Origin: Sediminibacterium sp.
GTDB lineage: Bacteria; Bacteroidota; Bacteroidia; Chitinophagales; Chitinophagaceae
Length of the DNA: 64,000 nucleotides
NCBI GenBank assembly: GCA_027490265.1
Contig: JAIXYL010000002.1
Location: forward strand, 1 to 64,000
Direction: 5' to 3'
A program made the position numbers and the translations under genes. The notes beneath the pieces are model-generated. The model was not told the origin of the DNA. It saw only the letters and a list, made by a program, of their open reading frames with translations, and made no database searches. Positions within the stretch are counted from its first letter, which is position 1, and each line of letters begins with the position of its first letter. Of the stretch, positions 36,100-45,367 are shown one piece after another.

Positions 36100-36642
36100 T
36101 TATTCGCTGTCTTTTAATTGATAGATTTCTTTGAGATTTCTGCCAAACCCATCATAATCTAAACCATACCCTAATACAAAACGATCGGGAATACTGAAAC
36201 AACAATAATCAATTTGAACAGGGTAGATGGTGGCATCAGGTTTATGCAGTAAAACGGCCATTTTAATGGAAGCAGGTTGTTGGTGATGCAATTGCGGAAT
36301 AAATTCATGCATGGTTTTTCCTGTATCAATAATATCTTCTAACAAAATCAAATGACGCCCTCTAATATCGGTGTCTAAACCAATGGCGGTAATGACGTTG
36401 CCTGTAGATTTGGTCCCCTTGTAGGATGCCAATTTGATAAAGCAGATTTCTGCTTCAATGGTTATTTGCTTAAACAAATCAGCCGCAAACATGAATGACC
36501 CATTTAAAACGCCAATAAACAAAGGCTGCTTGCCTGCATATGTTTGATTGATGACTTCAGCTAACGCTGTAATCTTTTCTTGAATTAATTCGGCAGGTAA
36601 GTAAGGCTCAAAGGTTTTATTGAACAGGGTAATATTTGACAT
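36100..36642 (-). CDS. hpt: Hypoxanthine phosphoribosyltransferase
   Basis: Purine salvage: hypoxanthine or guanine plus PRPP to IMP or GMP. The 180-aa protein has the PRPP-binding motif LLEDIIDTGKT, the flexible-loop region IKLASYKGTKSTG and the C-terminal FVLGYGLDYDGFGRNL. It begins 2 bases after the glucosaminidase gene, inside the minus-strand run. Confidence 0.95.
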   Translation of the reverse strand: MSNITLFNKTFEPYLPAELIQEKITALAEVINQTYAGKQPLFIGVLNGSFMFAADLFKQITIEAEICFIKLASYKGTKSTGNVITAIGLDTDIRGRHLILLEDIIDTGKTMHEFIPQLHHQQPASIKMAVLLHKPDATIYPVQIDYCCFSIPDRFVLGYGLDYDGFGRNLKEIYQLKDSE

Positions 36643-36644
36643 GC

Positions 36645-37727
36645 TTATTTTTTGTTTGGGGTTGATTGATTGCCTACTGGACTTTTTAAATAGACTTTGC
36701 TGCCAACTGTTGGTTGAAAGTTTTTATCCCATTTATTGTACAATAATAATTGGTCTAATCGTATCCCATTTAATTGTGCAATTAATAAAAGTGTTTGCCC
36801 AGGTTGTACAATATGAACAGCTTCTGCCCCTTTTTTTTGCTTGCGCTCTAAAAAAATTAATTCGTCTTCAGCCAAGATGTCTTGAGGCGTCATATCATTG
36901 TATTGAAGCAATTGGCCTAATGAGATATTGTATTGATTGGCCAATGCTAATAATGACGTACCCGCTTTCACAAAAACAACTTTGGTTTGGTTAATGGTAA
37001 ACTGCCCTTCAGGATAATTGGCATGCCCATATTTATTTGACCTTTTCACTTCCGTTTTGCCTGCGCTTGGAATATAGGTTTCAGATGTACTGGTTTCTTC
37101 CTCAATGATTGGCTTGATAATTGAAATACTGGAATTGCCAGCGGTTTTATCTTCAATAGGTGGTTTTACAAACATTTCAGCTTCATTCCTGTCTGTTTTT
37201 TCTGGCACTTGATTCAATCGGGCCAATGCCATCGTATTGTATTGATTCAAATTGTAATCGTTGATGATTTTGATCAACTTCTGAGGATAAGTAGGCAAAG
37301 TGGCATACCCCGCTTTTTTTAATCCTTTTGCCCAGCCTTCAGAATCAGTTGGCGCAAGCTTAAATAAGAATTGGTAATGCGCTCTTGTCCTTAAAAAATC
37401 TGAATGGTCTTTAAATGATGCTTCGGGATTGTCGTAAACTCTAAAACATTCGCCTTTGGCATCGTCATCGTGAAAGGTTCTGGCACCGGTCCATTCGGGC
37501 TTGCACTTGATGCCAAAATGGTTGTTTGATCGTTTAACCAAATCGCTTTCACCCGATTGTGATTCTAATATGGCTTGTGCCAATGTAATGGAAGCTGGTA
37601 CCCCAGACCGAATCATTTCTTGAATGGCAATTTCTTTGTACTGTTCAATATAAGCCACTGTTTTATTGTTCTGTGCCCATAACACAGTTGATAAACATAA
37701 AGTCAATATACTCAATCCTAATTTCAT
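36645..37727 (-). CDS. Secreted N-acetylglucosaminidase (GH73) with two LysM domains
   Basis: Peptidoglycan hydrolase. The 360-aa protein has a signal peptide (ending VLWAQ), then a glucosaminidase domain at about 20-165, with the catalytic-region Glu in TLAQAILESQSGESDL and the NHFGIKCKPEWTG signature. Two LysM repeats follow near 240-285 and 300-345 (VQPGQTLLLIAQLNGIRLDQ). Its start overlaps the O-methyltransferase stop by 4 bases, so translation is probably coupled. Confidence 0.93.
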   Translation of the reverse strand: MKLGLSILTLCLSTVLWAQNNKTVAYIEQYKEIAIQEMIRSGVPASITLAQAILESQSGESDLVKRSNNHFGIKCKPEWTGARTFHDDDAKGECFRVYDNPEASFKDHSDFLRTRAHYQFLFKLAPTDSEGWAKGLKKAGYATLPTYPQKLIKIINDYNLNQYNTMALARLNQVPEKTDRNEAEMFVKPPIEDKTAGNSSISIIKPIIEEETSTSETYIPSAGKTEVKRSNKYGHANYPEGQFTINQTKVVFVKAGTSLLALANQYNISLGQLLQYNDMTPQDILAEDELIFLERKQKKGAEAVHIVQPGQTLLLIAQLNGIRLDQLLLYNKWDKNFQPTVGSKVYLKSPVGNQSTPNKK

Positions 37728-38371
37728 GTTGTTGGTCGCTTTTTGATGATGGTCAATCCATCTCTGATAGACAACATCACCTGTTCTGTTCTGGGATCTG
37801 CCTGCACGTGTTCGTTAAATGCATGCATGGCTTTGGCATTCTTGCCTTTCAATGGTTGTTCTAGTACTTGTCCATGAAACAATACATTGTCTGCAACTAT
37901 AAAGCCATTGGTTGCTAAACGCGGCACAATCATTTCATAATAATTGATGTAACCAGTTTTGTCAGCATCAATAAATACCAAATCCCATTGGTAGGGAAGC
38001 GTTTGGATAATGTCCGCCGCATCGCCCACATGCAAAGTTATTTGGTTATTTGCATTCATTTTGCTAAAATTTTCAGCAGCCGTGGCGGCATCTTCTGGTC
38101 TGCGTTCAATGGTATGAAGCATGCCATCAGCGGTTAGGCCTTTTACTAAGCATAGGGCACTATAACCTGTAAATGTGCCAATTTCCAAGACATATTTGGG
38201 TTGGATCATGGCCGACAACATACTCAAAAACTGTCCTTGTACATGACCACTCAACATATGTGCCAGCGGATGTAAGGCTTGTGTTGCTTCATTGATGGCC
38301 AATAATTCAGCAGACTCCGGGCTGGTAAATTGTGCCAGATAGGCTTCTACAGTTGAAGGAATTAATGCCAT
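37724..38371 (-). CDS. SAM-dependent O-methyltransferase (COMT-like)
   Basis: Class I methyltransferase of the catechol/caffeoyl-CoA O-methyltransferase family. ATG 38371 (MALIPSTVEAYLAQ) gives 215 aa; a TTG two codons upstream is rejected. Motifs: VLEIGTFTGYSALCL (SAM), IERRPE, and the metal-site segment LVFIDADKTGYINYYE with DNVLFHG. The acceptor substrate is unknown. It sits between the symporter and glucosaminidase genes. Confidence 0.9.
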   Translation of the reverse strand: MALIPSTVEAYLAQFTSPESAELLAINEATQALHPLAHMLSGHVQGQFLSMLSAMIQPKYVLEIGTFTGYSALCLVKGLTADGMLHTIERRPEDAATAAENFSKMNANNQITLHVGDAADIIQTLPYQWDLVFIDADKTGYINYYEMIVPRLATNGFIVADNVLFHGQVLEQPLKGKNAKAMHAFNEHVQADPRTEQVMLSIRDGLTIIKKRPTT

Positions 38372-38397
38372 GAGCAATCATCATTTAGTACAGCGGT

Positions 38398-39861
38398 TTA
38401 TGCAGCTGTTGATAGGGTAGTTTGTTTTTTTGAAATCAATAGCAAGCCCAAGAATGTAATAGAGCCATTGATGATCAACAGTTCTAATCCTACCTCATAA
38501 GACCCCAATAAAGTTTTTTGATACTTATCAATGATGAAGCATAAAATAGGTGCAGCAATACAGATATACGGCACCAGCCCATCATTCACCACTCTTTTGG
38601 TAATAATACCAAATGTAAACAAGCCAAGTAATGGCCCATAAGTATATGCGGCAATTTTTAATAGTAAACCAATCATACTTGGGTCGTTCACCCATTTAAA
38701 AATCAACACAAAAACCAAAAAGATAGCGGCAAATGTTAAGTGCACTCTTTGTCTGATTTTTTTCTGCGCTGCTTCACTTAAATCGGCTCTGCGCTGAATG
38801 CCAATAATATCAATGCAAAACGTTGACGTAAGTGCAGTGATGGCGCCGTCGGCACTGGGGAACAATGCAGAAATCAATGCAATGATAAATATCACCGATA
38901 CCACCGGTGGCATATGTTTCATTGCCAACTCAGGGAAAATTTTATCACCAGATGCAGTCACTTGTAAGTTTTCAGCATATAGGTAAAGTAAGCCGCCTAA
39001 AAATAAAAAGATTACAATTACTGTTGCCAAAGTAATGGCCATTGAAATCACATTTTTTTGCGAATCCTTTAATGTTTTTACGGAGATATTTTTTTGCATC
39101 ATTTCTTGATCCATTCCCGTCATGGTGACAGTGATAAATGCACCAGCAATGATTTGCTTCAAGAAAAAGAATTTGCTATTGGGGTCCGTAAAAAAAATAG
39201 TTGAATACCCTCTATCCTGCATGGCTTGCAAGCTATCCCCAAAGCCCATATTTAATTGTTGTAAAATATAGACAACACATATCACCAAACCAGCCAACAT
39301 ACAGGTTGTTTGCAAGGTATCAGTGTATACAATGGTTTTAACACCACCTTCATATGTATACAATAAAATCATGACCAAGATAATCAAAGTGGTTGCCCAA
39401 AAAGGAACATTAAAACTGTTCAAAATGGCTTCCTGTAAAATATTCACCACTAAATACAAGCGCGCAGTTGCACCGAGTGTTCTGGATAAAATGAAAAAGG
39501 AAGATCCTGTTTTATAAGACTTAACCCCCATTCTTGAACTCAAATAATTATAAATAGACGTTAGGTTCAATCGATAATAAAGGGGTAATAGAATATAGGC
39601 AATCATTAAATACCCAAACAAGTACCCAATCGTAATTTGTAAATAGGCAAACGACTCTTTGGCCACCGCACCAGGTACGCTCACAAATGTTACACCGCTG
39701 AGTGAGGTACCCACCATACCAAAAGCCACCAGCATCCAATTGCTGTTTTTATTACCAATAAAAAATGAATGGTTGTCGCTGTTTTTACCAGTATACCAAG
39801 CTACTGCCAAGAGAATTAAGAAATATCCAATCACAAACGAAAACAATAACAATGGAGACAT
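38398..39861 (-). CDS. Sodium:solute symporter (SSS family)
   Basis: A 487-aa membrane protein with about 13 hydrophobic segments and the SSS family layout (SLSGVTFVSVPGAVAKESF, GGVKTIVYTDTLQT, ALFPSADGAITALTSTF). It imports an unknown solute, possibly a sugar, amino acid or organic acid, with Na+. It is first of a minus-strand run and 76 bases from the divergent LOG gene. Confidence 0.9.
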   Translation of the reverse strand: MSPLLLFSFVIGYFLILLAVAWYTGKNSDNHSFFIGNKNSNWMLVAFGMVGTSLSGVTFVSVPGAVAKESFAYLQITIGYLFGYLMIAYILLPLYYRLNLTSIYNYLSSRMGVKSYKTGSSFFILSRTLGATARLYLVVNILQEAILNSFNVPFWATTLIILVMILLYTYEGGVKTIVYTDTLQTTCMLAGLVICVVYILQQLNMGFGDSLQAMQDRGYSTIFFTDPNSKFFFLKQIIAGAFITVTMTGMDQEMMQKNISVKTLKDSQKNVISMAITLATVIVIFLFLGGLLYLYAENLQVTASGDKIFPELAMKHMPPVVSVIFIIALISALFPSADGAITALTSTFCIDIIGIQRRADLSEAAQKKIRQRVHLTFAAIFLVFVLIFKWVNDPSMIGLLLKIAAYTYGPLLGLFTFGIITKRVVNDGLVPYICIAAPILCFIIDKYQKTLLGSYEVGLELLIINGSITFLGLLLISKKQTTLSTAA

Positions 39862-39937
39862 ATGGCTTTATTTGGGTAAAAGAATTTGTAAAGTAGTAAA
39901 AATAATTCAGGTATTTTGCCTGTCCTAATTGTGCACT

Positions 39938-40477
39938 ATGAAAATTAAACATATAGCCGTTTTCTGTGGCTCAAAAGCTGGCAATGACCCTGAGTATTTA
40001 TTGCAAACCATAGCACTTGGCCAATTGATGGCAGCGCATCAGCTGACCTTAGTATATGGGGGCGGCAATAAGGGATTGATGGGGGCTGTGGCAGATGCAG
40101 TGATGGCTGGCAATGGGCAAGTAATTGGGGTCATACCAGAAGTATTGTTAGAATGGGAACACCAACACAAAGGCATTACCGATTTAAGAGTGGTTGCTGA
40201 TATGCATGTTAGAAAAAAATTATTGTACGAACTCTGTGATGCAGCCATTATTTTACCCGGAGGGAATGGCACATTAGATGAACTATTTGAGATGCTCACT
40301 TGGAATACACTCAAGATTCACAATAAAAAAATCGTGTTGCTTAATTGCAATGGTTATTACGACCATTTGATTGCTCATATTGATACCATGTATCAGCAAG
40401 GGTTTCTCTACGAGGATTGGAAGGAGCGCTTACTGGTGGCCACTACAGCAGCCGAAGCCATTACCTTCTTTGATTAA
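39938..40477 (+). CDS. LOG-family Rossmann protein (TIGR00730)
   Basis: Family of nucleotide 5'-monophosphate phosphoribohydrolases, which in plants release cytokinins and in bacteria hydrolyse AMP-like nucleotides. ATG 39938 (MKIKHIAVFCGSKAG) gives 179 aa; a TTG at 39929 is a less likely start. The motif PGGNGTLDELFE fits PGGxGTxxE, with MHVRKKLLYEL before it. Its 3' end overlaps the convergent outer-membrane protein gene by 17 bases. Confidence 0.92.
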   Translation: MKIKHIAVFCGSKAGNDPEYLLQTIALGQLMAAHQLTLVYGGGNKGLMGAVADAVMAGNGQVIGVIPEVLLEWEHQHKGITDLRVVADMHVRKKLLYELCDAAIILPGGNGTLDELFEMLTWNTLKIHNKKIVLLNCNGYYDHLIAHIDTMYQQGFLYEDWKERLLVATTAAEAITFFD

Positions 40478-41063
40478 GATAAAATCCAAATCCTCCCCTA
40501 AAAATTGGTTGTGGATCGCCCGCAATGCCATTTCTATATGGTGAATTGACTGCTTGGTTGAGATCAATCAAAATGGTAAAATACGTGATGCGATTGCCAA
40601 TTTCTCTTGAGCCATACCCAATACCAGCAAGTAAGCTAGGCGCTTGTAATTTCAATCTAAAATTTTCACCTGTTGGTTCAAGGGTTTGTGAAGAGTTAAT
40701 CCAATTGTATTCTGGTTGAAGATGAAAGTGCAAAAAAGGCAAAGGCCAAATACGCAGAAAAGCGCCTGCGCCAAAATTGAAATTCTTATACTTAAATGGA
40801 TCAAATACCGTAGCACTTTGACTGTAATAATTTAAATTCATGGCCACGCCCAAGTCAACAAATTTGTTGATACTGTAACCAACTTGAGGATTAATGCCAA
40901 TATTAAAAAAACGGTCAGATAAGCCAAGGTTTAAATCGCTACCAATATATAATCTGGTACGATCAAATCCTTTGGGTGATTCCGGTATATCTAATTGTGC
41001 GGATGCTTGCAATACAGCAAAGCTTAACAACATCAATAACCACTGACCTTTTTTCATACGCAT
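40461..41063 (-). CDS. Predicted outer-membrane beta-barrel protein
   Basis: A 200-aa protein with a signal peptide (ending ASAQ) and alternating strands rich in Gly and aromatics (YIGSDLNLGLS, NFGAGAFLRIW, LLAGIGYGSRE). I do not recognise a specific family; a small barrel is the likely fold. It lies 17 bases after the FAD oxidase gene and overlaps the 3' end of the LOG gene by 17 bases. Confidence 0.8.
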   Translation of the reverse strand: MRMKKGQWLLMLLSFAVLQASAQLDIPESPKGFDRTRLYIGSDLNLGLSDRFFNIGINPQVGYSINKFVDLGVAMNLNYYSQSATVFDPFKYKNFNFGAGAFLRIWPLPFLHFHLQPEYNWINSSQTLEPTGENFRLKLQAPSLLAGIGYGSREIGNRITYFTILIDLNQAVNSPYRNGIAGDPQPIFRGGFGFYLNQRR

Positions 41064-41080
41064 TGTTTTGTTAAAATTAC

Positions 41081-42493
41081 TTAATCCTTGCTGTCAAAGA
41101 TTTTTCCAACATTTAAAATATTGTTAGGATCAAATGCTTTTTTAATATCTCTCATGAGTTGTATGGCAGTTTTGCTAAACACAGTTTCCATATAAGGCTT
41201 CTGAATTAAGCCAATGCCATGTTCTGCACTAATGGTGCCGCCTAAACCTTTTACCAATACAAACAACTCTTTAAGTATAGCAGTCATTTCGGGATTTCCG
41301 TGACTGTTTTTTATGGTAGGGTGGTTGATGCGAATATGTAAGTTGCCATCACCTGCATGACCATAACAAACCACTTTAAAACCATATTGATCGCCCATTG
41401 CTTTTACACCTTTAATGAGTGCCGGTAATTCTGCTCGCGGCACTACTGTATCTTCTTCAATGGTATAGCCTTCTAATTTTACTGCTTCAGCTGCTCTGCG
41501 TCTGAGTTTCCAGAGTTCTGCTTTTTGTTGGGCATCGTCTGCAAATAAAATATCACCAGCGTCAAACTCGGTCATCAACATGGCAATGGCTTCCATTTCT
41601 TGCATTAATACGTCAAGATTGTTGCCATCAACTTCTATGATTAAATGGCCTTCAATGCCTTCGTGAACAGGCACAGCAGAGCTGTCTACCATTTGGCTCA
41701 CAATCTGTAAAGCATTGATTTCAATGAGTTCAAGAGCACTGGGTACAAACCCTGCTCTAAAAATGGCGCTTACTGCGGCCCCCGCTTTTTCAATAGAGGC
41801 AAAGGGAACCAACATCAATAAATCATGCTGTGGATGTGGAATCAGTTTTAATACAATTTTGGTGACAATACACAATGTGCCTTCACTACCAACTACCAGT
41901 TGGGTTAAATTGTAGCCAGTGGCATTTTTCAACACATTGGCGCCAGTCCACATGATCTCGCCCGTTGGTAATACCACTTCAAGATTGAGGACATAGTCTT
42001 TTACTACGCCATATTTTACCGCCCGAGGTCCACCGCTGTTTTCAGCAATATTACCCCCGATCAAACAACTGCCCTTGCTGCTGGGGTCCGGGGGATAAAA
42101 CAAGCCCTTTTCTTTGACAGCATCTTGCAATACTTCAGTAATTACACCGGGTTCGGTGATCACTTGAAGATTTCTTTCATCAATGGACAAAATTTTATTC
42201 AGTTTTTCTAACGACAACACCACACCGCCCAAATGTGGCAAAGCCCCCCCACTTAAGCCAGTTCCTGCGCCTCTAGGGGTAACCGGAATGCGATGCGCGT
42301 GGCAGATTTTCATGATTTGCGCAATTTCTTCAGTGCTGCCAGGTTTTAATACCACTTCGGGTATATACAGTAATTTTTCAGTTTCGTCGTGTCCATATTC
42401 TGTGAGGGTTTCTTCATCAGCCAATACCTGTGCTTCCCCAACAATATGCTTGAATTGGCTTAAAATGTCCTGTGTAACCACCATTGTTTGCAT
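41081..42493 (-). CDS. FAD-linked oxidase, GlcD/D-lactate dehydrogenase type
   Basis: Oxidises a 2-hydroxy acid such as glycolate or D-lactate. ATG 42493 gives 470 aa; 42484 is a close alternative. The FAD_binding_4 domain has PVTPRGAGTGLSGGALP and the C-terminal FAD-oxidase domain has YGHAGDGNLHIRIN and GTISAEHGIG. It is divergent from pckA, with a perfect palindrome in between, and co-transcribed with the outer-membrane protein. Confidence 0.9.
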   Translation of the reverse strand: MQTMVVTQDILSQFKHIVGEAQVLADEETLTEYGHDETEKLLYIPEVVLKPGSTEEIAQIMKICHAHRIPVTPRGAGTGLSGGALPHLGGVVLSLEKLNKILSIDERNLQVITEPGVITEVLQDAVKEKGLFYPPDPSSKGSCLIGGNIAENSGGPRAVKYGVVKDYVLNLEVVLPTGEIMWTGANVLKNATGYNLTQLVVGSEGTLCIVTKIVLKLIPHPQHDLLMLVPFASIEKAGAAVSAIFRAGFVPSALELIEINALQIVSQMVDSSAVPVHEGIEGHLIIEVDGNNLDVLMQEMEAIAMLMTEFDAGDILFADDAQQKAELWKLRRRAAEAVKLEGYTIEEDTVVPRAELPALIKGVKAMGDQYGFKVVCYGHAGDGNLHIRINHPTIKNSHGNPEMTAILKELFVLVKGLGGTISAEHGIGLIQKPYMETVFSKTAIQLMRDIKKAFDPNNILNVGKIFDSKD

Positions 42494-42544
42494 GTTCCCC
42501 AAAGATTAAATTTTGGTAAAAATACGATGCAAATGCCTTTAAAA

Positions 42545-42563
42545 TTGTGTAAATAGTACACAA
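42545..42563. promoter_or_regulatory. Candidate operator between the FAD oxidase gene and pckA
   Basis: TTGTGTA 42545-42551 and TACACAA 42557-42563 are exact reverse complements separated by 5 bases. The site lies about midway in the divergent gap, upstream of the putative pckA promoter. It resembles the size and symmetry of CRP/FNR or GntR-type sites, but no regulator is identified. Confidence 0.55.
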
Positions 42564-42571
42564 ATAACACG

Positions 42572-42598
42572 TTGAAATCGTTAAACAATGTATTTTTG
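42572..42598 (+). promoter_or_regulatory. Putative pckA promoter (TTG-N16-TATTTTTG)
   Basis: TATTTTTG at 42591-42598 fits the -7 consensus; TTG at 42572-42574 is 16 bases upstream, shorter than usual. An in-frame ATG at 42588 overlaps the -7 box and is therefore not the start. Confidence 0.5.
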
Positions 42599-42623
42599 CA
42601 TACTAACTAACGATTGTTCGTAT

Positions 42624-44228
42624 ATGTCATTACCCACACTAACTGTAGACGCATCAAAATTTTTAGCCTTGGGATTAACCAATCAGAATGGGGTGCATTA
42701 TCAACTCTCACCAGAGACTTTAATGAATCAAGCATTATTGAAAGGCCAAGGCGTATTAAACAACACAGGCGCACTTTGCATCAATACTGGTGAATTCACT
42801 GGTAGAAGTCCTCAAGACAAATTCATCGTAAAAGATGATATCACAGCAGACACTGTTCATTGGAATAATTTTAATATTCCTATTGACGAAACATACTTTC
42901 ATCAACTCAAGAAAAAAGTATTGGATTATTTAGGGCAGCAAGATGAAATATGGGTAAGAGATGCCTATGCTTGTGCTGATGATGCTTACAGATTGAATAT
43001 CCGTGTTATCAATGAAAACCCATGGAGCAATTTGTTTGCTTACAATATGTTTTTAAGACCAACGGAAGCAGAATTAGCAGATTTTGAACCAGAGTGGCAT
43101 ATCATTCAAGCCCCAGGTTTTAAAGCCGATCCATTGGTTGATGGAACAAGACAACACAATTTTGCAGTAGTATCATTTACCCATAAAACCATTTTAATTG
43201 GCGGAACAGGATATACTGGTGAAATGAAGAAAGGCATTTTTACCATTCTCAATTATATCTTGCCACAACAAAAAAATGTATTGAGCATGCATTGCAGTGC
43301 CAATATGGGTTCTGAAGGGGATGTAGCCATATTCTTTGGGTTAAGTGGCACCGGGAAAACGACCTTAAGTGCCGATCCTAACAGAAAATTAATTGGAGAT
43401 GATGAACATGGTTGGACCAGCAACAGTGTCTTTAATTTTGAAGGGGGATGTTATGCTAAAACCATTGATTTAAGTGAAGAAAAAGAGCCTGAAATTTTCC
43501 ATGCGATCAAACCAGGTGCATTGGTTGAAAACGTTGGCTTTATAAATGACACCAATCAAATTGATTTTTCTTTCAAAGGCATCACCGAAAATACAAGGGT
43601 TAGCTATCCACTTGATTTTATTTCTAATGCTTTAGAACCAAGTATAGGTGGATTACCCAAAAATATTTTCTTTTTAACCTGCGATGCTTACGGTGTTTTA
43701 CCACCAATTAGTAAACTCAGTCCTGGTCAGGCCATGTATCAATTCATCAGTGGATATACTGCAAAAGTTGCAGGAACAGAAGCTGGTGTTACCGAACCAA
43801 AATCAACATTCAGTGCTTGTTTTGGTGCACCATTTTTGCCACTTCATCCCGGTAAATATGCAGAGATGTTGGGCGAAAAAATGAAAGCAAACCAAGTGAA
43901 TGTTTGGATGATCAATACGGGCTGGAGTGGCGGTTCATATGGCACTGGTAGTCGTATGAAACTGGGGTATACTAGGGCCATGATCACTGCGGCTTTAAAT
44001 GGGCAGTTAGACCATGTGGATTTTGAAAAGCATCCAGTATTTGGCATGATGATGCCAACCAGTTGTGAAGGCGTACCATCAGAAATGCTTAATCCAAAAC
44101 TTACTTGGAAAGATGCAGCAGCCTATGATGCCACTGCTAAAAACTTAGCACAACAATTCATTAAAAACTTTGAAAAATATGCAGCTGGTGTTTCGGCAGA
44201 GATTCTGGCAGCTGCGCCAATCGTTTAA
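42624..44228 (+). CDS. pckA: Phosphoenolpyruvate carboxykinase (ATP)
   Basis: Gluconeogenic enzyme: oxaloacetate plus ATP to PEP, CO2 and ADP. ATG 42624 (MSLPTLTVDASKF) gives 534 aa, the family length; the longer frame from 42588 overlaps the promoter. The kinase motif GLSGTGKTTLS and the metal site GDDEHGW are present, as is the PEPCK lobe motif TGEFTGRSPQDKFIV. It is a single-gene unit ended by a terminator, divergent from the FAD oxidase. Confidence 0.97.
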   Translation: MSLPTLTVDASKFLALGLTNQNGVHYQLSPETLMNQALLKGQGVLNNTGALCINTGEFTGRSPQDKFIVKDDITADTVHWNNFNIPIDETYFHQLKKKVLDYLGQQDEIWVRDAYACADDAYRLNIRVINENPWSNLFAYNMFLRPTEAELADFEPEWHIIQAPGFKADPLVDGTRQHNFAVVSFTHKTILIGGTGYTGEMKKGIFTILNYILPQQKNVLSMHCSANMGSEGDVAIFFGLSGTGKTTLSADPNRKLIGDDEHGWTSNSVFNFEGGCYAKTIDLSEEKEPEIFHAIKPGALVENVGFINDTNQIDFSFKGITENTRVSYPLDFISNALEPSIGGLPKNIFFLTCDAYGVLPPISKLSPGQAMYQFISGYTAKVAGTEAGVTEPKSTFSACFGAPFLPLHPGKYAEMLGEKMKANQVNVWMINTGWSGGSYGTGSRMKLGYTRAMITAALNGQLDHVDFEKHPVFGMMMPTSCEGVPSEMLNPKLTWKDAAAYDATAKNLAQQFIKNFEKYAAGVSAEILAAAPIV

Positions 44229-44265
44229 CTATTGATTGCTAATGTTTACGATTGTTTGCCTGAAG

Positions 44266-44300
44266 AGCCTCCTCTATTTAGAGGGGGCTTTATTTTTTTG
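44266..44300. terminator. Terminator after pckA, also facing the convergent gene
   Basis: AGCCTCCTCT 44266-44275 pairs with AGAGGGGGCT 44280-44289 (10 bp, one T-G pair), followed by a T-rich tail. The convergent gene stops at 44290. Confidence 0.88.
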
Positions 44301-44655
44301 CAGATAAAAAGTTACCCGGCAAGCGCATGCCTTTTTCATCTTCAACAACTTTGCGCATGATTTTTTTTAAACCTTCAGGTAACAAAGCCGATTCTGCTTC
44401 TGTGAGTACATGCACAATTTCATGAAATTCATCTTCATCGTCGTAGTATCCTACAAATAAATCCATGCTTTGATTGGCGTGCATGCGAAGCGACATTTCT
44501 AAGTCTTCTTCGTATTGGTGCATGCTTACAATAGCCCATTGGTCGTTGTCCTCAAAATTAAACAACACTTCAACTGGGTCTTGGCTCACTACATGAGTGA
44601 TTAATTTTTCAATTAATTCCGCCGAATGATTTTGTACTAACGCTTCGTAATTCAT
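44290..44655 (-). CDS. Acidic cytoplasmic protein of unknown function
   Basis: I do not recognise this 121-aa protein. It has no signal peptide and no cysteine, is rich in Glu and Asp (VEVLFNFEDNDQW, YEEDLEMSLR, YDDEDEFHEIVHVL), and ends with a basic patch. The layout resembles a small alpha-beta domain. It follows the deoxynucleoside kinase gene by 14 bases, so co-transcription with trpS and the kinase is likely. Confidence 0.75.
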   Translation of the reverse strand: MNYEALVQNHSAELIEKLITHVVSQDPVEVLFNFEDNDQWAIVSMHQYEEDLEMSLRMHANQSMDLFVGYYDDEDEFHEIVHVLTEAESALLPEGLKKIMRKVVEDEKGMRLPGNFLSAKK

Positions 44656-44669
44656 ACAATAATGGGCCT

Positions 44670-45305
44670 CTAGAACAATCCAAATAACATACCATCAACC
44701 TTGCTGATGATTTCACCAAATTGCTCTTCGTTTTCTGCAAATTTATTTTTGTCACAATCAATGATCAACAGCTGACCTTCCTTATAACCATCAATCCATT
44801 TGTTGTAATATTCATTCAACTTTTTTAAATAATCTAGTCGAATATTCTCTTCGTATTCTCTACCTCTTTTTTGAATTTGAGAAACCAATGTTGGTACAGA
44901 AGCTTTTAAATAAATCAATAAATCTGGTGGCTGTACCATGGTTTTGAGCGTTTGGAAAAATTGATAATAATTATCAAAATCTCGTTTGCTCATCAAGCCC
45001 ATTTCATGCAAGTTGGGTGCAAAAATATTGGCGTCTTCATAAATGGTCCGGTCTTGAATCACTGTTTCGGTACCATGTTGAATATCCAATAATTGGTTCA
45101 GTCGGCTATTTAAAAAATAGATTTGTAAATTAAAGCTCCATCTTGGCATGTCTTCGTAGAAATCCATGAGATATGGATTGGTGTCCACATTTTCAAATTG
45201 AGGAATCCAGCGATAATGTTTGCTCAACATCTCGGTAAGGGTTGTTTTACCTGCGCCAATATTGCCTGCTATTGCTACGTGCTTTGGTTTTTTTGGTTTT
45301 GCCAT
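44670..45305 (-). CDS. Deoxynucleoside kinase
   Basis: Phosphorylates deoxynucleosides (dAdo, dGuo or dCyd type) for salvage. The 211-aa protein has the P-loop AIAGNIGAGKTTL, the substrate segment FYEDMPRWSFNLQ, the DRS-like motif QDRTIYEDANIFA and the LID region KRGREYEENI. Substrate preference cannot be read from sequence. It lies between trpS and the unknown acidic gene. Confidence 0.93.
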   Translation of the reverse strand: MAKPKKPKHVAIAGNIGAGKTTLTEMLSKHYRWIPQFENVDTNPYLMDFYEDMPRWSFNLQIYFLNSRLNQLLDIQHGTETVIQDRTIYEDANIFAPNLHEMGLMSKRDFDNYYQFFQTLKTMVQPPDLLIYLKASVPTLVSQIQKRGREYEENIRLDYLKKLNEYYNKWIDGYKEGQLLIIDCDKNKFAENEEQFGEIISKVDGMLFGLF

Positions 45306-45367
45306 GGAAGGGTGCTGTTAAAGTTTTGCAACTTAAGTAAACTAATCTGATTTTGGTGGTTTAGGGC

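Noticed and set aside
42588-42623. ATG start of pckA at 42588
   Set aside because: It overlaps the -7 box TATTTTTG, and 42624 gives the family length of 534 aa.
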